A stretch of 64,000 nt of DNA from Latrodectus hesperus (lineage: Eukaryota > Arthropoda > Arachnida > Araneae > Theridiidae), in contig JAJQOW010000223.1 of assembly GCA_037975125.1 (NCBI GenBank), positions 62,001 to 126,000 of the forward strand. The letters run 5' to 3'. The notes below the pieces were generated by a model that was given only the letters and a program-made list of their open reading frames with translations, was not told where the DNA came from and searched no databases. Position 1 is the first letter of the stretch. Each line of letters opens with the position of its first letter. Positions 48,766 through 60,867 of this stretch are shown here, one piece after another. Position numbers and translations under genes: made by a program.

Positions 48766-51700
48766 TTAATCATCCTCATCTACTACTTGTTGTAGCTGGA
48801 GTTGTAGTTCTTGGTGCAGAATGTCTTTAATTCCACATCGGACTTTGGGATTCTTAAGCAGAATTTGAATGTCCAGCTCTTGGTAGTTACTGGGAAAGTA
48901 TTGTTGTCTGATCTCGTTGTATTTTTGGCAGTTATAAATTAGGTGTTCAGGATCTTGGGGGTCGCTGTCATGAGGACAAATATCTGTCTTATTGTGGAAC
49001 CTCTTCCTGTAGGTTCCAAACGTCCCATGTCCCGTGAGTACTTGATTAATAAAGAAGTCCGAGCTAAGTCTTTTCTTGGAGACTTTGTTAATTATATTAA
49101 ATAACCTTCTGTTTTTATATGAATTTTCCCAATGCGCCTGCCATCTTTCCAATTCCCATTCGTCGGTGAGGGTTTTGAATTGTTGGCGACTGAGTTTGAC
49201 TGTTCTGTCAATGTTATTAAGATCTGCGGCTTCTTTTGCGGCCCTGTCTGCTTCTTCATTATGTTTAATTCCTACATAAGCTTTGACCCAATGTAGGAAG
49301 AATCTATTCGGGTGCTCTCTAGTGATGGAGATGATTTCTTGCAGTGTTTGGGTGGAGAGGTTAAAGCCTTCTAAAGCCATGAGGACTGACCTTGAGTCGG
49401 TATGAATATGGCAGGTTGAATAATTTTTATAGATAATAAACTTCATTGTCTCAAGAATCGCTAGTGCTTCGGCTTCGAAGACCGTGGCTTCGTGATTTAA
49501 TTTGAGTTGAATTTTCTTAATAAGCTCTTTCTTGTGATAGATCACTGAGGCGCAACCTACATTTTGGTTGATCTTAGACCCGTCTGTATAGACAAAAGTT
49601 TCAGAATGATTGGCATCGCTATCCCAGTCAATATTGCATTTATTCCATGGTTCTATTTCCGAATGCTTTCGTGTCCATGCATTGTCACTGTTCCAAACTT
49701 TGTTGTGCAATCTCACACTCTCTTCCGTGTTCCAAATTTGGTGTTTCATTTTGGCAGTGGCTGCCTTAAGGTGAATGGGCACACATCCTGCTAAGACGCA
49801 AAGGGCGTCTGTGGATGTCGTTTGATATGTTTTTGTTATATTGAGCAAGGCTGACCTTTGTATTTGGCTGAGTTTTTGATTAATTCGTACATTGTCTTTG
49901 TACCAGGCGGGGCATCCATATAGAGCGATGCTTTCTGTCACCATTTTGTAGAGGTGCTTGAGTACTGGTGGCTTCAATCCCCAAGTAACTCTTGCAATTC
50001 TAGCTATCTTATTTTGTATGTTGTTGATCTTGTTCTTAATATCATTTAAGTGGGGAATCCAAGTGAGCCTAGTGTCGAATAAAATGCCCAGGTATTTTAT
50101 TTCATGGGTGTATTCTATGTTCTTTCCTTCAATTCGGATTGGGGGTCTTCTGGTTATGTCCTTGTTAAACGTGAAGATGGTGTATTTACATTTGTTGTGG
50201 CTTAACTTTAATCCATATTTGTTAGTCCAGTCAGAGATATATTTCATGGGCTGAATGGCCATCTCTGTGAATTTGTAATAGGACCTATTACTAAGTAAGA
50301 TTGCCACATCATCGGCAAAGGCCTGACAATGTGTTTCTGGTCCGAAATCCAAAGTTAGTAACTCATTCATAATAATGAGCCACAGAAACGGTCCGAGGCT
50401 GGAACCCTGTGGCACACCAATATTGTACGGGATCTTGCTTCCACTGTAATTGAGATAGGATCTATCTGCTAAGAACGAGCTGACCAAATAGTATAGGTTG
50501 TCTGGAAGCCTATGTGTTTGGAGAAGTGTCTTAATGTCGTTCCATCTGGCGCAATTGAAGGCGTTTTTTATGTCTAACGAGATAAGAAAAGTGAATTTCT
50601 TGTTCTGTTTGTGTGCATTGATCCTGTTGATTATCTCTAATAGGGCATCGCAGGTAGATTTGCCTCTGGTGAATCCAAACTGTTTGTCACTAAGTATGTT
50701 ATTAGTGTAGTAATAATGTTGGAGTCTATTGATTAATAATTTGTCCAAAATTTTACCCCAGACCGGAAGAAGGCAAATTGGTCTGTAGGATTCGCTGTGC
50801 GAAGGGTCCTTTCCCTCTTTTGGGATCAGTACAACCTTGGCAATTTTCCAGTACTGCGGAAAGTGTGATAGTTTAGGCACTTGTTCAAAATGTCGACGAA
50901 CCACTCCTTGTTGCTTTTGAAGAGGGCTTCGTAAACGTCCAAACAGACATTATTGAAACCTGGGGCTTCGTTTCTGTTCATTTTGTGGATAGTGTCAGTG
51001 ACTTCCATGATGGTGAAGTTGGGCTGTGTAACAGAGTTCAGGTGGTAACTGCTAGTGTCATTTGTCTGAGTGATTGGAAAATGAAATTTGAGAATCGTGT
51101 TATAAGCTTCGTCAATGCTTTCGGTGAGTGAGTTATCTTCTCGTCTGATCATATTAATGTTGGTTTGGTTTGCGCATCTATTTCTTATGATCTTGTAATG
51201 ACTTCCAAACGCGGTACTATTGGTGATGTTTCCTAAGTACGCTTTGAAGGCAGATTTCTTAGTCTCAATTATATGTTTACGGTAGATTGAGGCAGCTTGT
51301 TTGAATGCCATCTTTCTGAGTTTTCTATGGGTGTCGTCGGTTTTCTTTTGAAATAATCTTCTGAGCGCGCAAACCCTGCTCCTTTCTATTGTAAGTTGAG
51401 TAGTCCACCAATAGTTAGATTTAGCGGTATGTTTCTTATTCTTTTTATTGTGTTTATGACAGGTTGATATGATTCTGTTTTCAATGTTCTCAATTTGTTC
51501 ATCGAATTCATGATCTTTAATGTCCTTAAAATCGTTCGGGATAAGTTTAAGTTCCTTTTCGAAGTTAACCCAGTCTAAGGTATTTTTATTCCATCTCTTG
51601 GTGCTTCGCGTTTTGTGGGCCTGATCTTGGAGTGCACATAGCATCATATTGTGATCGCTCGCAGTGTAGCGGTCGCTGATTTGCCAGTCGGTAATGTCGT

Positions 51701-52289
51701 TGCTGGTTAAGTTGAGGGACAACAGAATATCGATCCAGCTTTCGCCTATTGTGCTTGAGAAAGTTGGCAAACTGTGTGGGTTGTTTTCTACAATTAGATT
51801 ATGTTTGGAGATGAAATCTAAGAGTGTTTCTCCCCTGAAATCTGTTCTCTTGGGTCCCCAGGCAGTTGATTTTGCGTTAAGGTCTCCGAAGATTAACCAT
51901 TTAAGTTTCTTAAATTTAACTAAGTGTGGTTCAATACGATCTAGAGCGTCTTGAATTTTCTTGGATGGTGGGCAGTAGGTGGACGTTATAATATATTCAG
52001 CTTTATTTAGTTCAAGTTTTATAATAACCGTATGCTTTTCAATCATAATTGGATAGAAGTTTAAATTCTTTTTGATAATAATTGCTGCTTTAGGTTCTAT
52101 AGTGGAAATTACTTTATAGTCATTTGGAATTCCTATAACTTTTCCGTTATAATGGAATGGATCGTTGATAGATAGTAGTTTAATGTCCAGTTTTTTGATA
52201 TCCTCAGCTAACTGGTGGTTGGCTGCACGACAATGGTTAAGATTTAAATGTGCGCAATAGAAACGTTCTTGTTTAACTTTAAAATCCAT
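48766..52289 (-). pseudogene. Family B ORF2 of B7: EN, RT, RNase H, one frameshift
   Basis: ATG 52289 (MDFKVKQERFYCAHLNLNHCRAANHQL). EN: IFGDLNAKSTAWGPKRTDFRGETLLDF, STIGESWIDILLS, TASDHNMMLC. One C is missing near 50860 (HTFRSTGK where HTFPQYWKIAK is expected); the rest is open to 48766: VLIPKEGKDPSHSESYRPICLLPVWGK, QFGFTRGKSTCDALLEI, FTFLISLDIKNAFNCARW, GVPQGSSLGPFLWL, CQAFADDVAILL, KYLGILFDTRLTWIPHL, then RNase H FVYTDGSKINQNVGC, EAEALAI, HIHTDSRSVLMAL and WVKAYVGIKHNEEADRAAKEA. The His of the usual KAHVG is Tyr here. CPHDSDPQDPEHLIYNC and QVVDEDD end it. One base from a full frame of about 1170 codons. Confidence 0.9.
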
Positions 52290-53268
52290 AATTTATTTTG
52301 CTCATTAGATTATTTATCTCCTTTTTGTATATTGGACAACTCCTATCTTTGGCCGCGTGATTTGTGTGGTACTTTGTTTTGTATTTGTTATTTGACTCGC
52401 AACAATTATTACATTTAATTGGCTTGTCGCAGTTCTTATCAATATGATTTTCGCCGCATCTGTTACAGGATTCTTGTCCTCTGCATTCACTGGCCTTGTG
52501 GCCGTACTTAAGGCATTTAAAACACTGTGTGATCCTAAGGTGTTCTCGGAATTTGACACTATTCCATCCAATATAGAGTCTCTTTTTATTCATAATGTCA
52601 TTAAAACTATTTGGATCTACAGTAAAGATCCAGTTAATTCCATATTTACTATTGTAATTGTAAACCGGTGTTATGTCCGCATTCTCATTTAAGTTGTTTT
52701 GATAAATTAATTTATCTACTATTTCTTCTTTCGTGATCTCTTTATCTACATTATAAAGTATAATTTTTGGCTTCCTTTTTTCTGGCTTACTTGGATTTAA
52801 TTCCTCCCTAGTTATATCGTTTTTCTTTACCTCCTCAATGATCTTTTCAATTTCCTCAGCACTTTTAGTCTCAATAATAATTCCACCCTTTTTGATATTT
52901 TTGATATTAGTTATGTTTAAGCCAAGTTTGGCAGGATTTATGGCCCTTTTAACTATTTTCTTCGTGTCCTCTGATGTTTGATCCTTATTAGGATAAATCA
53001 TGACTATATTTTGATTTCTATTTCTAGAACGCTCTCGTCTAGACTTAATGTCATTGTTAGCTTTCTTATTGTGCTTAACCTCTTTTGAGGCAACTTCAGC
53101 GTATGTTCTGTGTGGCTCAATAATAGTTGCCCTGGCCTTAACTTCGCCTTCTAAATGAGCGTTCTTTTCTGCTAATGTCATGGCAATTTTTAACATGCCA
53201 GCCACTCCACTCCTAATCTTATGTGCTGCCGCACTACTAATCCTGCAAGATGCAATTGCTATTTGAAG
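52279..53268 (-). pseudogene. Family B ORF1 of B7, N-terminus deleted
   Basis: Open from about 53268 (QELQIAIASCRISSAAAHKIRSGVAGMLKIAMTLAEKNAHLEG) to the stop overlapping the ORF2 ATG (ATGGATTTTAA). Middle: KPKIILYNVDKEITKEEIVDKLIYQNNL; knuckles CFKCLKYGHKASEC, CNRCGENHIDKNC and CNNCCESNNKY. The first in-frame ATG is at 53205; the original start is lost with the 5' deletion. Confidence 0.85.
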
Positions 53269-53316
53269 TTCTTGTTATAGCACAATTACCAATAAACTCT
53301 TGTGGGACTGACTCCC

Positions 53317-53370
53317 TCATCAAGAGGGTAATCACCAAAGTTGGAAGCCGACCCACCCGAAGGTATACGG
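53317..53370 (-). other. Family B tail fragment (tail 7, B8)
   Basis: The last 54 bases of another B copy upstream of B7: plus TCATCAAGAGGGTAA (53317-53331) and the hairpin GCCG (53347) with CGGC (53368) around ACC-CGAA-GGT. An A insertion starts at 53371, in the closing stem, and the rest of this B copy is probably the fragment at 60278-60867. Confidence 0.8.
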
Positions 53371-53577
53371 CCCCCTCAGGGGGTTTACCTTCTTTAGGTA
53401 AACACGGGTGTCACAACCCCGAGGTACCCCAGTGATCTGCCCTCTTCTTTTTTTTCCTCTCTCCTCTACTCTTCTGCTTTTTCTTCCTCTTCTCCCTCAG
53501 TGTGGTTGCCTCGCAAGAGGTTGAGGCTCCTCTTGAGTAGCTTTCGCCGCTCTGTTGCTATTAGCTACTCTTGAGGC
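53371..53577 (+). mobile_element. A9: family A 5' end only (207 bp of leader)
   Basis: Palindrome CCCCCTCAGGGGG (53371), hairpin and pyrimidine tract, stopping at TACTCTTGAGG where the sequence switches to the minus-strand copy. The junction shares GAGG between the two partners, a 4-nt microhomology. Confidence 0.85.
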
Positions 53578-55160
53578 GGGAATTGACCATACGTTCGAGA
53601 GTCTTACACACGCAACTCGTCAGAGCTATTGGTCGATAACTTGAAGGAACAGAAGGATCCTTACCAGCCTTAAGGATTGGAATCACTATTGCTTCGCTCC
53701 AAAGTGATGGAAATTTATTTTCAGTCCAGATCCTATTGAATAGATAAAGTAAGTTCAACAGGGAATCTGGACTTAAATGACGAAGCATTTGATAGCTGAT
53801 TCCATCTGGTCCTGGGCTAGTATCATGGGTCTGCTGTAATGCTCTCTTCAATTCCAACATCCGAAATTCACAGTTGTAAGGCAAAGCTTGTCCATGGTTG
53901 AAACGAATTGGTGTTCTCTCAGCACGACTCTTTGTCCTTAAGAACGAAGGACTATAAGAGTCGTTGCTTGAGACGCTAGCAAAGGTTTCACCAAGGACGT
54001 TAGCGATGTCCTTAGGAGAAGAGTATATAGCAGCTCCGGATTTCAAATTAGTAATAGAAAATTCTCTATATATTCCATTGGCTGCTTTCACTCTTCTCCA
54101 CAACTGTTTACTGGATGTGGAAGAAGTAATTGAGGATACATAGCGAGACCAGGATTCCTTCTGACTTCGACGACGAGCTCTGCGAGCTAATGCTTTTGCT
54201 CTCTTAAAGGCGATAAGATTCTCCGTTGTGGGGTACCTCCGAAATAACCCCCATAACTTCCTTTGTTTTCTATAAGTTTGTTGGCATTCTTTGTTCCACC
54301 AAGGTTTGCAACGCCTGTGTGGTACAGAGGAACTCTTAGGTATGGATGCATCAGCTGCATTTATCATTATTTCAGTGACTTTAGATACGGCATTATCAAT
54401 ATCATCGATCATAACCATTTCGTTATCAACAACTGCCAATTGTGTAAATAACGTCCAATCTGCCCGACTGTACACGTAAGTAGGTAAGCGTTGTCTTACA
54501 CTACTACCTCCATTCTGGGAGATGACGAGAGGAAAATGATCGCTGTTATGCAGATCATTTCCTACTATTAGATTTAACAATGGCAGAAGAGATGGAGAAC
54601 AGATGGCTAGATCGAGAGAATGAAACGTTCTTGTGGGTACATGGAAATATATCTTCTCGTCGGTATTCAGCAGACAGAGACTATTATCTAAAATAAAACG
54701 CCTCTATCTGCCGACCGCGAGAATTAGTATCATCATTTCCCCACAAAGAATTATGGCCGTTCTAGTCACCTAACAACAAAAATGGTGTTGGCAGCTGATC
54801 TATTAATGCATCAAGTTCCTCTTGGCGGATGACATCGTGTGGTGGCAAATACAAACTACAGACTGTCAACAAACATGATGTGTGAATTTTCACAGCAACA
54901 GCCTGTAGACTAGTATTCAATGGATGGGCAGAACTGGGAAAAGTATTAGATGTTAATATACAAACACCTCCAGACACTGCACCATCGTCACCACAGTCTT
55001 TTCTAAAGCTTCTAAACCCACGCATGGAAATGTTATTGCTGGACTTCAGGAATGTTTCCTGAAGTGCAACACATGCGAGGTTGTAGGCTGAAATTATAGA
55101 CTTGATGTCATCATGATGAGAACGCAAACCATGGCAGTTCCAAGAAACAAAGGAAGTTAT
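53578..55160 (-). pseudogene. Family A ORF2 N-terminal part (A9, inverted)
   Basis: Endonuclease and start of RT in minus orientation. TTT became TAG in the GDFNGHS motif at 54762-54764 (LLLGD-stop), and one C is inserted near 54702; downstream the frame is open for about 340 codons (LLNLIVGNDLHNSDHFPLVISQNGGSSV...GPDGISYQML...PILKAGKDPSVPSSYRPIALTSCVCKTLERMVNSR) to the junction at 53578. The catalytic RT motif is missing. Confidence 0.82.
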
Positions 55161-56050
55161 TGTTCAATTTGAAAAGCTCCTTTCCCGGAGCTGCAAGGCA
55201 TGTCATCCGACATCTCCTCGAGCGATAAATCATCGTCCGAGGGATGTAAGGAAACAGCGTCAGCCTCCAGGTTTAAGGCTTTACGGGTGGATATAGAGGG
55301 CCTAATTTTGCCCTCTTTTGCAGATTTTAATTTTAAGGCCTTCATGGCTTTAGACTTAGCCATCGGAGCTTTTCTACGTTGAATAGTAGTAGAGGTTGAT
55401 TTTGGGCTTTTATCAGATGTCAGGGGTAATTTGACTAGTGGAAGTGAAAGAGCATCGGTTTGTGTACTAGCTGTTCTGGTGACCTTGGCGGCGACAGATG
55501 CATAGCTAACTCCTGCTTGAGGTGTACGTGCTGTGACAGCACGTCTTGCCTCAGGGTATGAACAATTATTTTTAACTTTAGTGGTTGTGATCTCTTTTTC
55601 CAGTATCCAGATAGGACATATTCTAGCGTAGGAGGGGTGGTCACCTTTACAGTTGACACACCTCTCCTTTGCAGTACAAGACGAGCTGTCGTGGCCAACT
55701 GCTGCGCAGCGAGCGCAAGTCAGTTTGCCCCGGCAAGCCGCTTTGGAGTGTCCAAATCTCTGGCACTGGAAACAACGCAAAGGATTTGGAATGAACGGCC
55801 TAACGGATAGATGCATATACGCAGCTTTAATATGCTGCGGTAGGTCTGGCGTCGCAAATGTCAGTACGAGGTGTTTAGTATTGATAAACTGCCCATCCCG
55901 TCTGACAGTGATGCGTTTAACAGCACAGACCTTTTGATCTATGAGATTTTCTAAGATCTCGCCCGTTGGCGTATTTAGCAAATCCTTGGCGGATACCACA
56001 CCACGTGAGATGTTAAGGTTCATACGAGGTTGGACGGACACCTCAAGGTT
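55157..56050 (-). pseudogene. Family A ORF1, N-terminally truncated (A9, inverted)
   Basis: About 295 codons from NLEVSVQPRMNLNISRGVVSAKDLLNTP (Arg where the others have His before MNLN) through three intact CCHC knuckles to the SSSGKGAFQIEQ end at 55157. The first 90 residues are lost at the 56050 junction. Confidence 0.82.
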
Positions 56051-56057
56051 CACCAAA

Positions 56058-56304
56058 GAAATCAACCTCTACAACTATTCAACGTAGAAAAGCTCCGATG
56101 GCTAAGTCTAAAGCCATGAAGGCCTTAAAATTAAAATCTGCAAAAGAGGGCAAAATTAGGCCCTCTATATCCACCCGTAAAGCCTTAAACCTGGAGGCTG
56201 ACGCTGTTTCCTTACATCCCTCGGACGAAGATTTATCGCTCGAGGAGATGTCGGATGACATGCCTTCCAGCTCCGGGAAAGGAGCTTTTCAAATTGAACA
56301 ATAA
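56058..56304 (+). pseudogene. C-terminal end of family A ORF1 (A10)
   Basis: About 80 codons of the Lys-rich linker and acidic tail (KAPMAKSKAMKALKLKSAKEGKIRPSISTRKALNLEADAVSLHPSDEDLSLEEMSDDM), without the zinc knuckles. Stop TAA at 56302-56304. Confidence 0.8.
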
Positions 56305-59300
56305 CTTCCTTTGTTTCTTGGAACTGCCATGGTTTGCGTTCTCATCATGATGACATCAAGTCTATAATTTCAGCCTACAACCCCGCATGTGTTGCACTTA
56401 AGGAAACATTCCTGAAGTCCAGCAATAACATTTCCATGCGTGGGTTTAGAAGCTTTAGAAAAGACTGTGGTGACGATGGTGCAGTGTCTGGAGGTGTTTG
56501 TATATTAACATCTAATACTCTTCCCAGCACTGCCCATCCATTGAATAGTAGTCTACAGGCTGTTGTTGTGAGAATTCACACATCATGTTTGTTGACAGTC
56601 TGTAGTTTGTATTTGCCACCACACGATGTCATCCGCCAAGAGGAACTTGATGCATTAATAGATCAGCTGCCAACACCATTTCTGTTGTTAGGTGACTTTA
56701 ACGGCCATAGTTCTTTGTGGGGAAATGATGATACTAATTCTCGCGGTCGGCAGATAGAGCGTTTTATTTCAGATAATAGTCTCTGTATGCTGAATACCGA
56801 CGAGAAGACATATTTCCATGTACCCACAAGAACGTTTCATTCTCTCGATCTAGCCATCTGTTCTCCATCTCTTCTGCCATTGTTAAATCTAATAGTAGGA
56901 AATGATCTGCATAACAGCGATCATTTTCCTCTCGTCATCTCCCAGACTGGAGGTAGTAGTGTAAGACAACGCTTACCTACTTACGTGTACAGTCGGGCAG
57001 ATTGGACGTTATTTACACAATTGGCAGTTGTTGATAACGAAATGGTTATGATCGATGATATTGATAATGCCGTATCTAAAGTCACTGAAATAATTATAAA
57101 TGCAGCTGATGCATCCATACCTAAATGTTCCTCTGTACCACACAGGCGTTGCAAACCTTGGTGGAACAAAGAATGCCAACAAACTTATAGAAAACAAAGG
57201 AAGTTATGGGGGTTATTTCGGAGGTACCCCACAACGGAGAATCTTATCGCCTTCAAGAGAGCAAAAGCATTAGCTCGCAGAGCTCGTCGTCGAAGTCAGA
57301 AGGAATCCTGGTCTCGCTATGTATCCTCAATTACTTCTTCCACATCCAGTAAACAGTTGTGGAGAAGAGTGAAAGCAGCCAATGGAATATATAGAGAATT
57401 TTCTATTCCTATTTTGAAATCCGGAGCTGCTATATACTCTTCTCTTAAGGACATCGCTAACGTCCTTGGTGAAACCTTTGCTAGCGTCTCAAGCAACGAC
57501 TCTTATAGTCCTTCGTTCTTAAGGACAAAGAGTCGTGCTGAGAGAACACCAATTCGTTTCAACCATGGACAAGCTTTGCCTTACAACTGTGAATTTCGGA
57601 TGTTGGAATTGAAGAGAGCATTACAGCAGACCCATGATACTAGCCCAGGACCAGATGGAATCAGCTATCAAATGCTTCGTCATTTAAGTCCAGATTCCCT
57701 GTTGAACTTACTTTATCTATTCAATAGGATCTGGACTGAAAATAAATTTCCATCACTTTGGAGCGAAGCAATAGTGATTCCAATCCTTAAGGCTGGTAAG
57801 GATCCTTCTGTTCCTTCAAGTTATCGACCAATAGCTCTGACGAGTTGCTTGTGTAAAGCTCTCGAACGTATGGTCAACGCCCGTCTCGTATATGTCTTAG
57901 AAAAAATAAATGTATACATATTAATCAGAGTGGCTTCCGTAAAGGAAGATCAACTCTTGATAACATCATATATTTGGAAACGCAGATCCGCAACGCCTTT
58001 GTGCGGAGGAACCATCTGGTCTCCATTTTCTTTGACATCGAGAAGGCATACGACCGTACATGGCGATATGGAATTCTCCGTAGGATGTATGATTTTGGCA
58101 TTAGGGGTAATTTGCCGATATTTATACAAAAATTTTTACGCTCCCGTGGTTTTAAAGTTCGTATTGGTACATCTCTGTCCAATACTTTTAACCAACCTGA
58201 AGGTGTTTCTCAGGGAAGTATTTTAAGTGTCACCCTTTTTAATCTTCATATCAGTTGCATTCTTCATCAACTTTCACCTTCTGTGCATGGTACCTTGTAC
58301 GTTGATGACCTGCAAATCTCTTGTGAAGGGTCTAACATGAATTTAATTGAGAGACAATTACAAACATCTGTTAATAAAATTGCTGCATGGTGTGCTGAAA
58401 ATGGCCATACACTATCTCCTAGCAAGAGCAATTGTGTCCATTTCTGCAGGAAGACTAGCCTCCACAATGATCCCGTTATTCGTATAAACAACACACCTAT
58501 ACCAGTGGTCCGTGAGGTAAAATTCCTCGGAGTGATATTTGATCGTAAATTAACCTTTCTTCCGCATACATTATATCTGCGGAAGAAGTGCGAGCGATCG
58601 CTCAATATCCTCAAGGTGCTTTCAAACACATCTTGGGGTGCTGATCGCACGTCACTCCTCCGAGTTTACCAATCATTAATTTTATCTCGCATAGACTACG
58701 GTTGTGTTGTTTACGGATCTGCTAGGTCTTCTGTTTTACGCAGACTGGACACTGTCCATCATTCTGCTCTGAGAATATGTTCAGGCGCATTCCGCACATC
58801 ACCCGTCCAGAGTCTTTATGCAATATGACAACAATTGCCTCTAGACCTGCGACGTATGCAGCTGTCTCTCAATTACTATTGTAAAATTATGTCTGACCCT
58901 CACCATCCATTATGTTATTTTGCTCTTACTCCTACTCTGAAGAGAATATATGATGCTAGACAATATAGCATCCCACCCTTCCTCACTCGAACAAAAAATT
59001 ATCTATCTTTATATGACCTACGTGATGTCCGCTTCATTAAAACGGACATATTAGTACATCCACCTTGGTATGATCCACAAATATTGATTATTTATCCATT
59101 TGCTGACTATAGAAAATCGGACACAACCCCTACAATTTTCCAACAGCTGTATTTTTCACATCGCTGTCAGTATTCTACATACACACCAATATTCACGGAT
59201 GGTTCAAAAACAGCAGGACATGTCGGCTGTGGTATTTTTATGAACAATGTTACATACAGTAACAGCCTTCCTGCTTCCTGCTCCATCTTTACAGCTGAAG

Positions 59301-59880
59301 CCACTGCAATTTTTAATGCGCTTCAGCTCGTGAATACTGTAAATTCTTATTCCTTTTGCGTGTATACTGACAGCTTGAGTGTATTGAAAGCGTTGGAAAA
59401 TTCGAACATTCACTGTCATCCGGTTGTGTCCAAGATTTTCTAAACATTGGATTCCCTTGCTGGCAAGGGTTATGATATCAATTTTTGTTGGATCCCAGGT
59501 CACGTAGGTCTCGAGGGAAATGAAAAGGCAGACGCGGCTGCTAAAGCAGCCTCAAATTCAGTGTCATTTTCAATCCCTCTTTCAGATGTGAGGAAGTGTA
59601 TTAAAATTTTGTCTACTCCCTCTTCCGGGAGTTTTGGAGCATGCAGGTCATCAACAAATTGTGTACCATTTTCCCATACCTCATTTCATTATCAGTTTTA
59701 CCGCTACGAAGTGCTGATGTTAGATTAACTCGCCTTCGTATCGGACACACACGTTTCACACACAAACATTTGTTTCTATGGGAACTAAATCCATTGTGTG
59801 AAACGTGTGATGAACCATACACTGTTCAACATATTTTAATTTCATGTCATGATTTTAACCAGCAACGTTTACTTTTTTAA
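56301..59880 (+). pseudogene. Family A ORF2 of A10, several lesions
   Basis: EN and first RT half open to about 57895 (SWNCHGLRSHHDD, GDFNGHSSLWG, SDHFPLV, GPDGISYQML). Then one base is missing at about 57900 (GAAAAAATAAATG), the same lesion as in A2. The second frame continues FFDIEKAYDRTW, GVSQGSILSVTLFN (Pro changed to Ser), LYVDDLQI to TGA at 58826-58828, then FTDGSKTAGHVGCG, AEATAI, VYTDSLSVLKAL to TAA at 59441-59443, WIPGHVGLEGNEKADAAAKAA, a disturbed stretch near 59620, and LCETCDEPYTVQHILISC with a final shift. From about 58830 on it is unlike A5/A6 and unlike A2, although the 5' half matches A6. Confidence 0.85.
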
Positions 59881-59999
59881 TACCGATTTATTAATTTTAT
59901 CAGATTTAATAGGGGATCCACCCCATAGAAACCTATTCGCTTTCTTGAGGGCAATAGGTTTTTTACATTTTATTTAATTTGTATTTTATATTTTAAAAT

Positions 60000-60091
<92 letters not shown>

Positions 60092-60277
60092 AATTTTACC
60101 CTTTTTAATTAAATTTTAAAGTAATATATACACTAATTTTTGTGTTTTAAATTTTTAATGTTGCTTGGGTTTTAAAAAAAATATAAAAATAAAAAATAAA
60201 ACTTCAAAAATCTTACTCTTGGCGCAGCTTGTCCATTTTTGGACCTTGCGCCCTAAAACCCAACCAACCAACCAACC
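59881..60277 (+). other. Family A 3' UTR, hairpin and tail (A10)
   Basis: Degraded end of ORF2 followed by the 3' UTR with a long AT repeat, then TGGCGCAGCTTGTCC...GGACCTTGCGCCC (last base changed) and four AACC units. Confidence 0.65.
60000..60088. repeat. (AT)n microsatellite in the A10 3' UTR
   Basis: About 89 bp of nearly pure AT dinucleotide with one G interruption at about 60023. Other A copies have only short ATATAT runs at this place, so it expanded after insertion. Confidence 0.95.
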
Positions 60278-60867
60278 ATTGACCCAGTGCAATCTGAATC
60301 TGCGTGGGTGTTCTTTGTATATTTCCACTATTTCTTTTAGAGTCTCGTTGTCCGTGTTGTTTCCTTCCAATGCCATGAGTACCGATTGTGAGTCTGAGTG
60401 TATGTGGCAGCACTCTATTCCTCTATTGATTGTAAATTTCATGGTTTCCAAAATAGCGGTGGCTTCCGCTTCGAACACTGAAGCGTCCTCATTTAATCTT
60501 ATTTGAATTTTGTGAATAATTTCTTCTTTGTGAATGATGATTGCTGCGCATCCTACCTTATTTTGGATTTTAGATCCATCCGTGTAAGCGTAATGGAGCG
60601 TGTGGTTTGAGTTTGAATCCCAGGTGATGCTTGTTTTAGTCCATGGGGCTTCAATGTCCTGTGTTCTAACCCAAGCATTTTTCCTGTTCCATTCTTTATC
60701 ATCAATATGAATTGGTGTGTGGCAATTCCATAGTTCGAACCTCATTTTCTGTGTCGCCGCTTTGAGATGAAGTGGCACACATCCAGCCAAAATATTCAGT
60801 GCATCCGTGGAAGTGGTCCTGTACGCATTTGTAAGTTTAATAAGTGCTATTCTCTGTATCTGGTTTA
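60278..60867 (-). pseudogene. B8: fragment of family B ORF2 (RT end and RNase H start)
   Basis: Open minus frame from the A11 junction: NQIQRIALIKLTNAYRTTSTDALNILAGCVPLHLKAATQKMRFELW, then RNase H YAYTDGSKIQNKVGC, EAEATAILETMKFTI, HIHSDSQSVLMALEG and RRFRLHWVN, where A10 interrupts it. The expected continuation (KAHVG...EEADRAAKEA, C-terminus and 3' UTR, about 700 bp) is absent; only a B tail reappears at 53317-53370. Confidence 0.82.

Larger units (their letters stand above)
48394..53316 (-). mobile_element. B7: family B element, 5' region deleted, otherwise complete
   Basis: Contains the first about 35 nt of the 5' UTR (GGGAGTCAGTCCCACAAGAG), then jumps directly into ORF1 (QELQIAIASCRISS), so about 250 nt of leader and about 65 codons of ORF1 are gone. 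ORF2 has one frameshift. 3' UTR and tail 6 are complete, followed by the 58-bp sliver and 28S. This is the B copy closest to the rRNA gene. Confidence 0.9.
53578..56050 (-). mobile_element. A9: inverted family A segment (ORF1 middle to RT)
   Basis: Minus-strand A sequence between 5'-leader and 3'-part A sequences that are in plus orientation. It covers ORF1 from NLEVSVQPRMNLNISRGVVS on, and ORF2 to RT motif ERMVNSR. It is very close to A6. With A10 it forms a 1.8-kb inverted repeat. Confidence 0.88.
53578..57886. repeat. 1.8-kb inverted repeat made by A9 and A10
   Basis: Arms 53578-55402 (minus) and about 56058-57886 (plus) cover the same stretch of A, from KSTSTTIQRRK in ORF1 to the RT motif ERMVN. 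Their translations differ at only a few positions. The spacer is about 655 bp. A transcript across it would fold into a long double-stranded RNA. Confidence 0.85.
56058..60277 (+). mobile_element. Family A element A10, 5'-truncated
   Basis: Plus-strand A from the end of ORF1 through ORF2, the 3' UTR with an AT microsatellite, the hairpin and the AACC tail. Left end is the inverted A9, right flank is a B fragment (60278). The flanks at 53371 and 60278 show no shared duplication, so several hundred bp of B8 were lost with the insertion or rearrangement. Confidence 0.88.
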
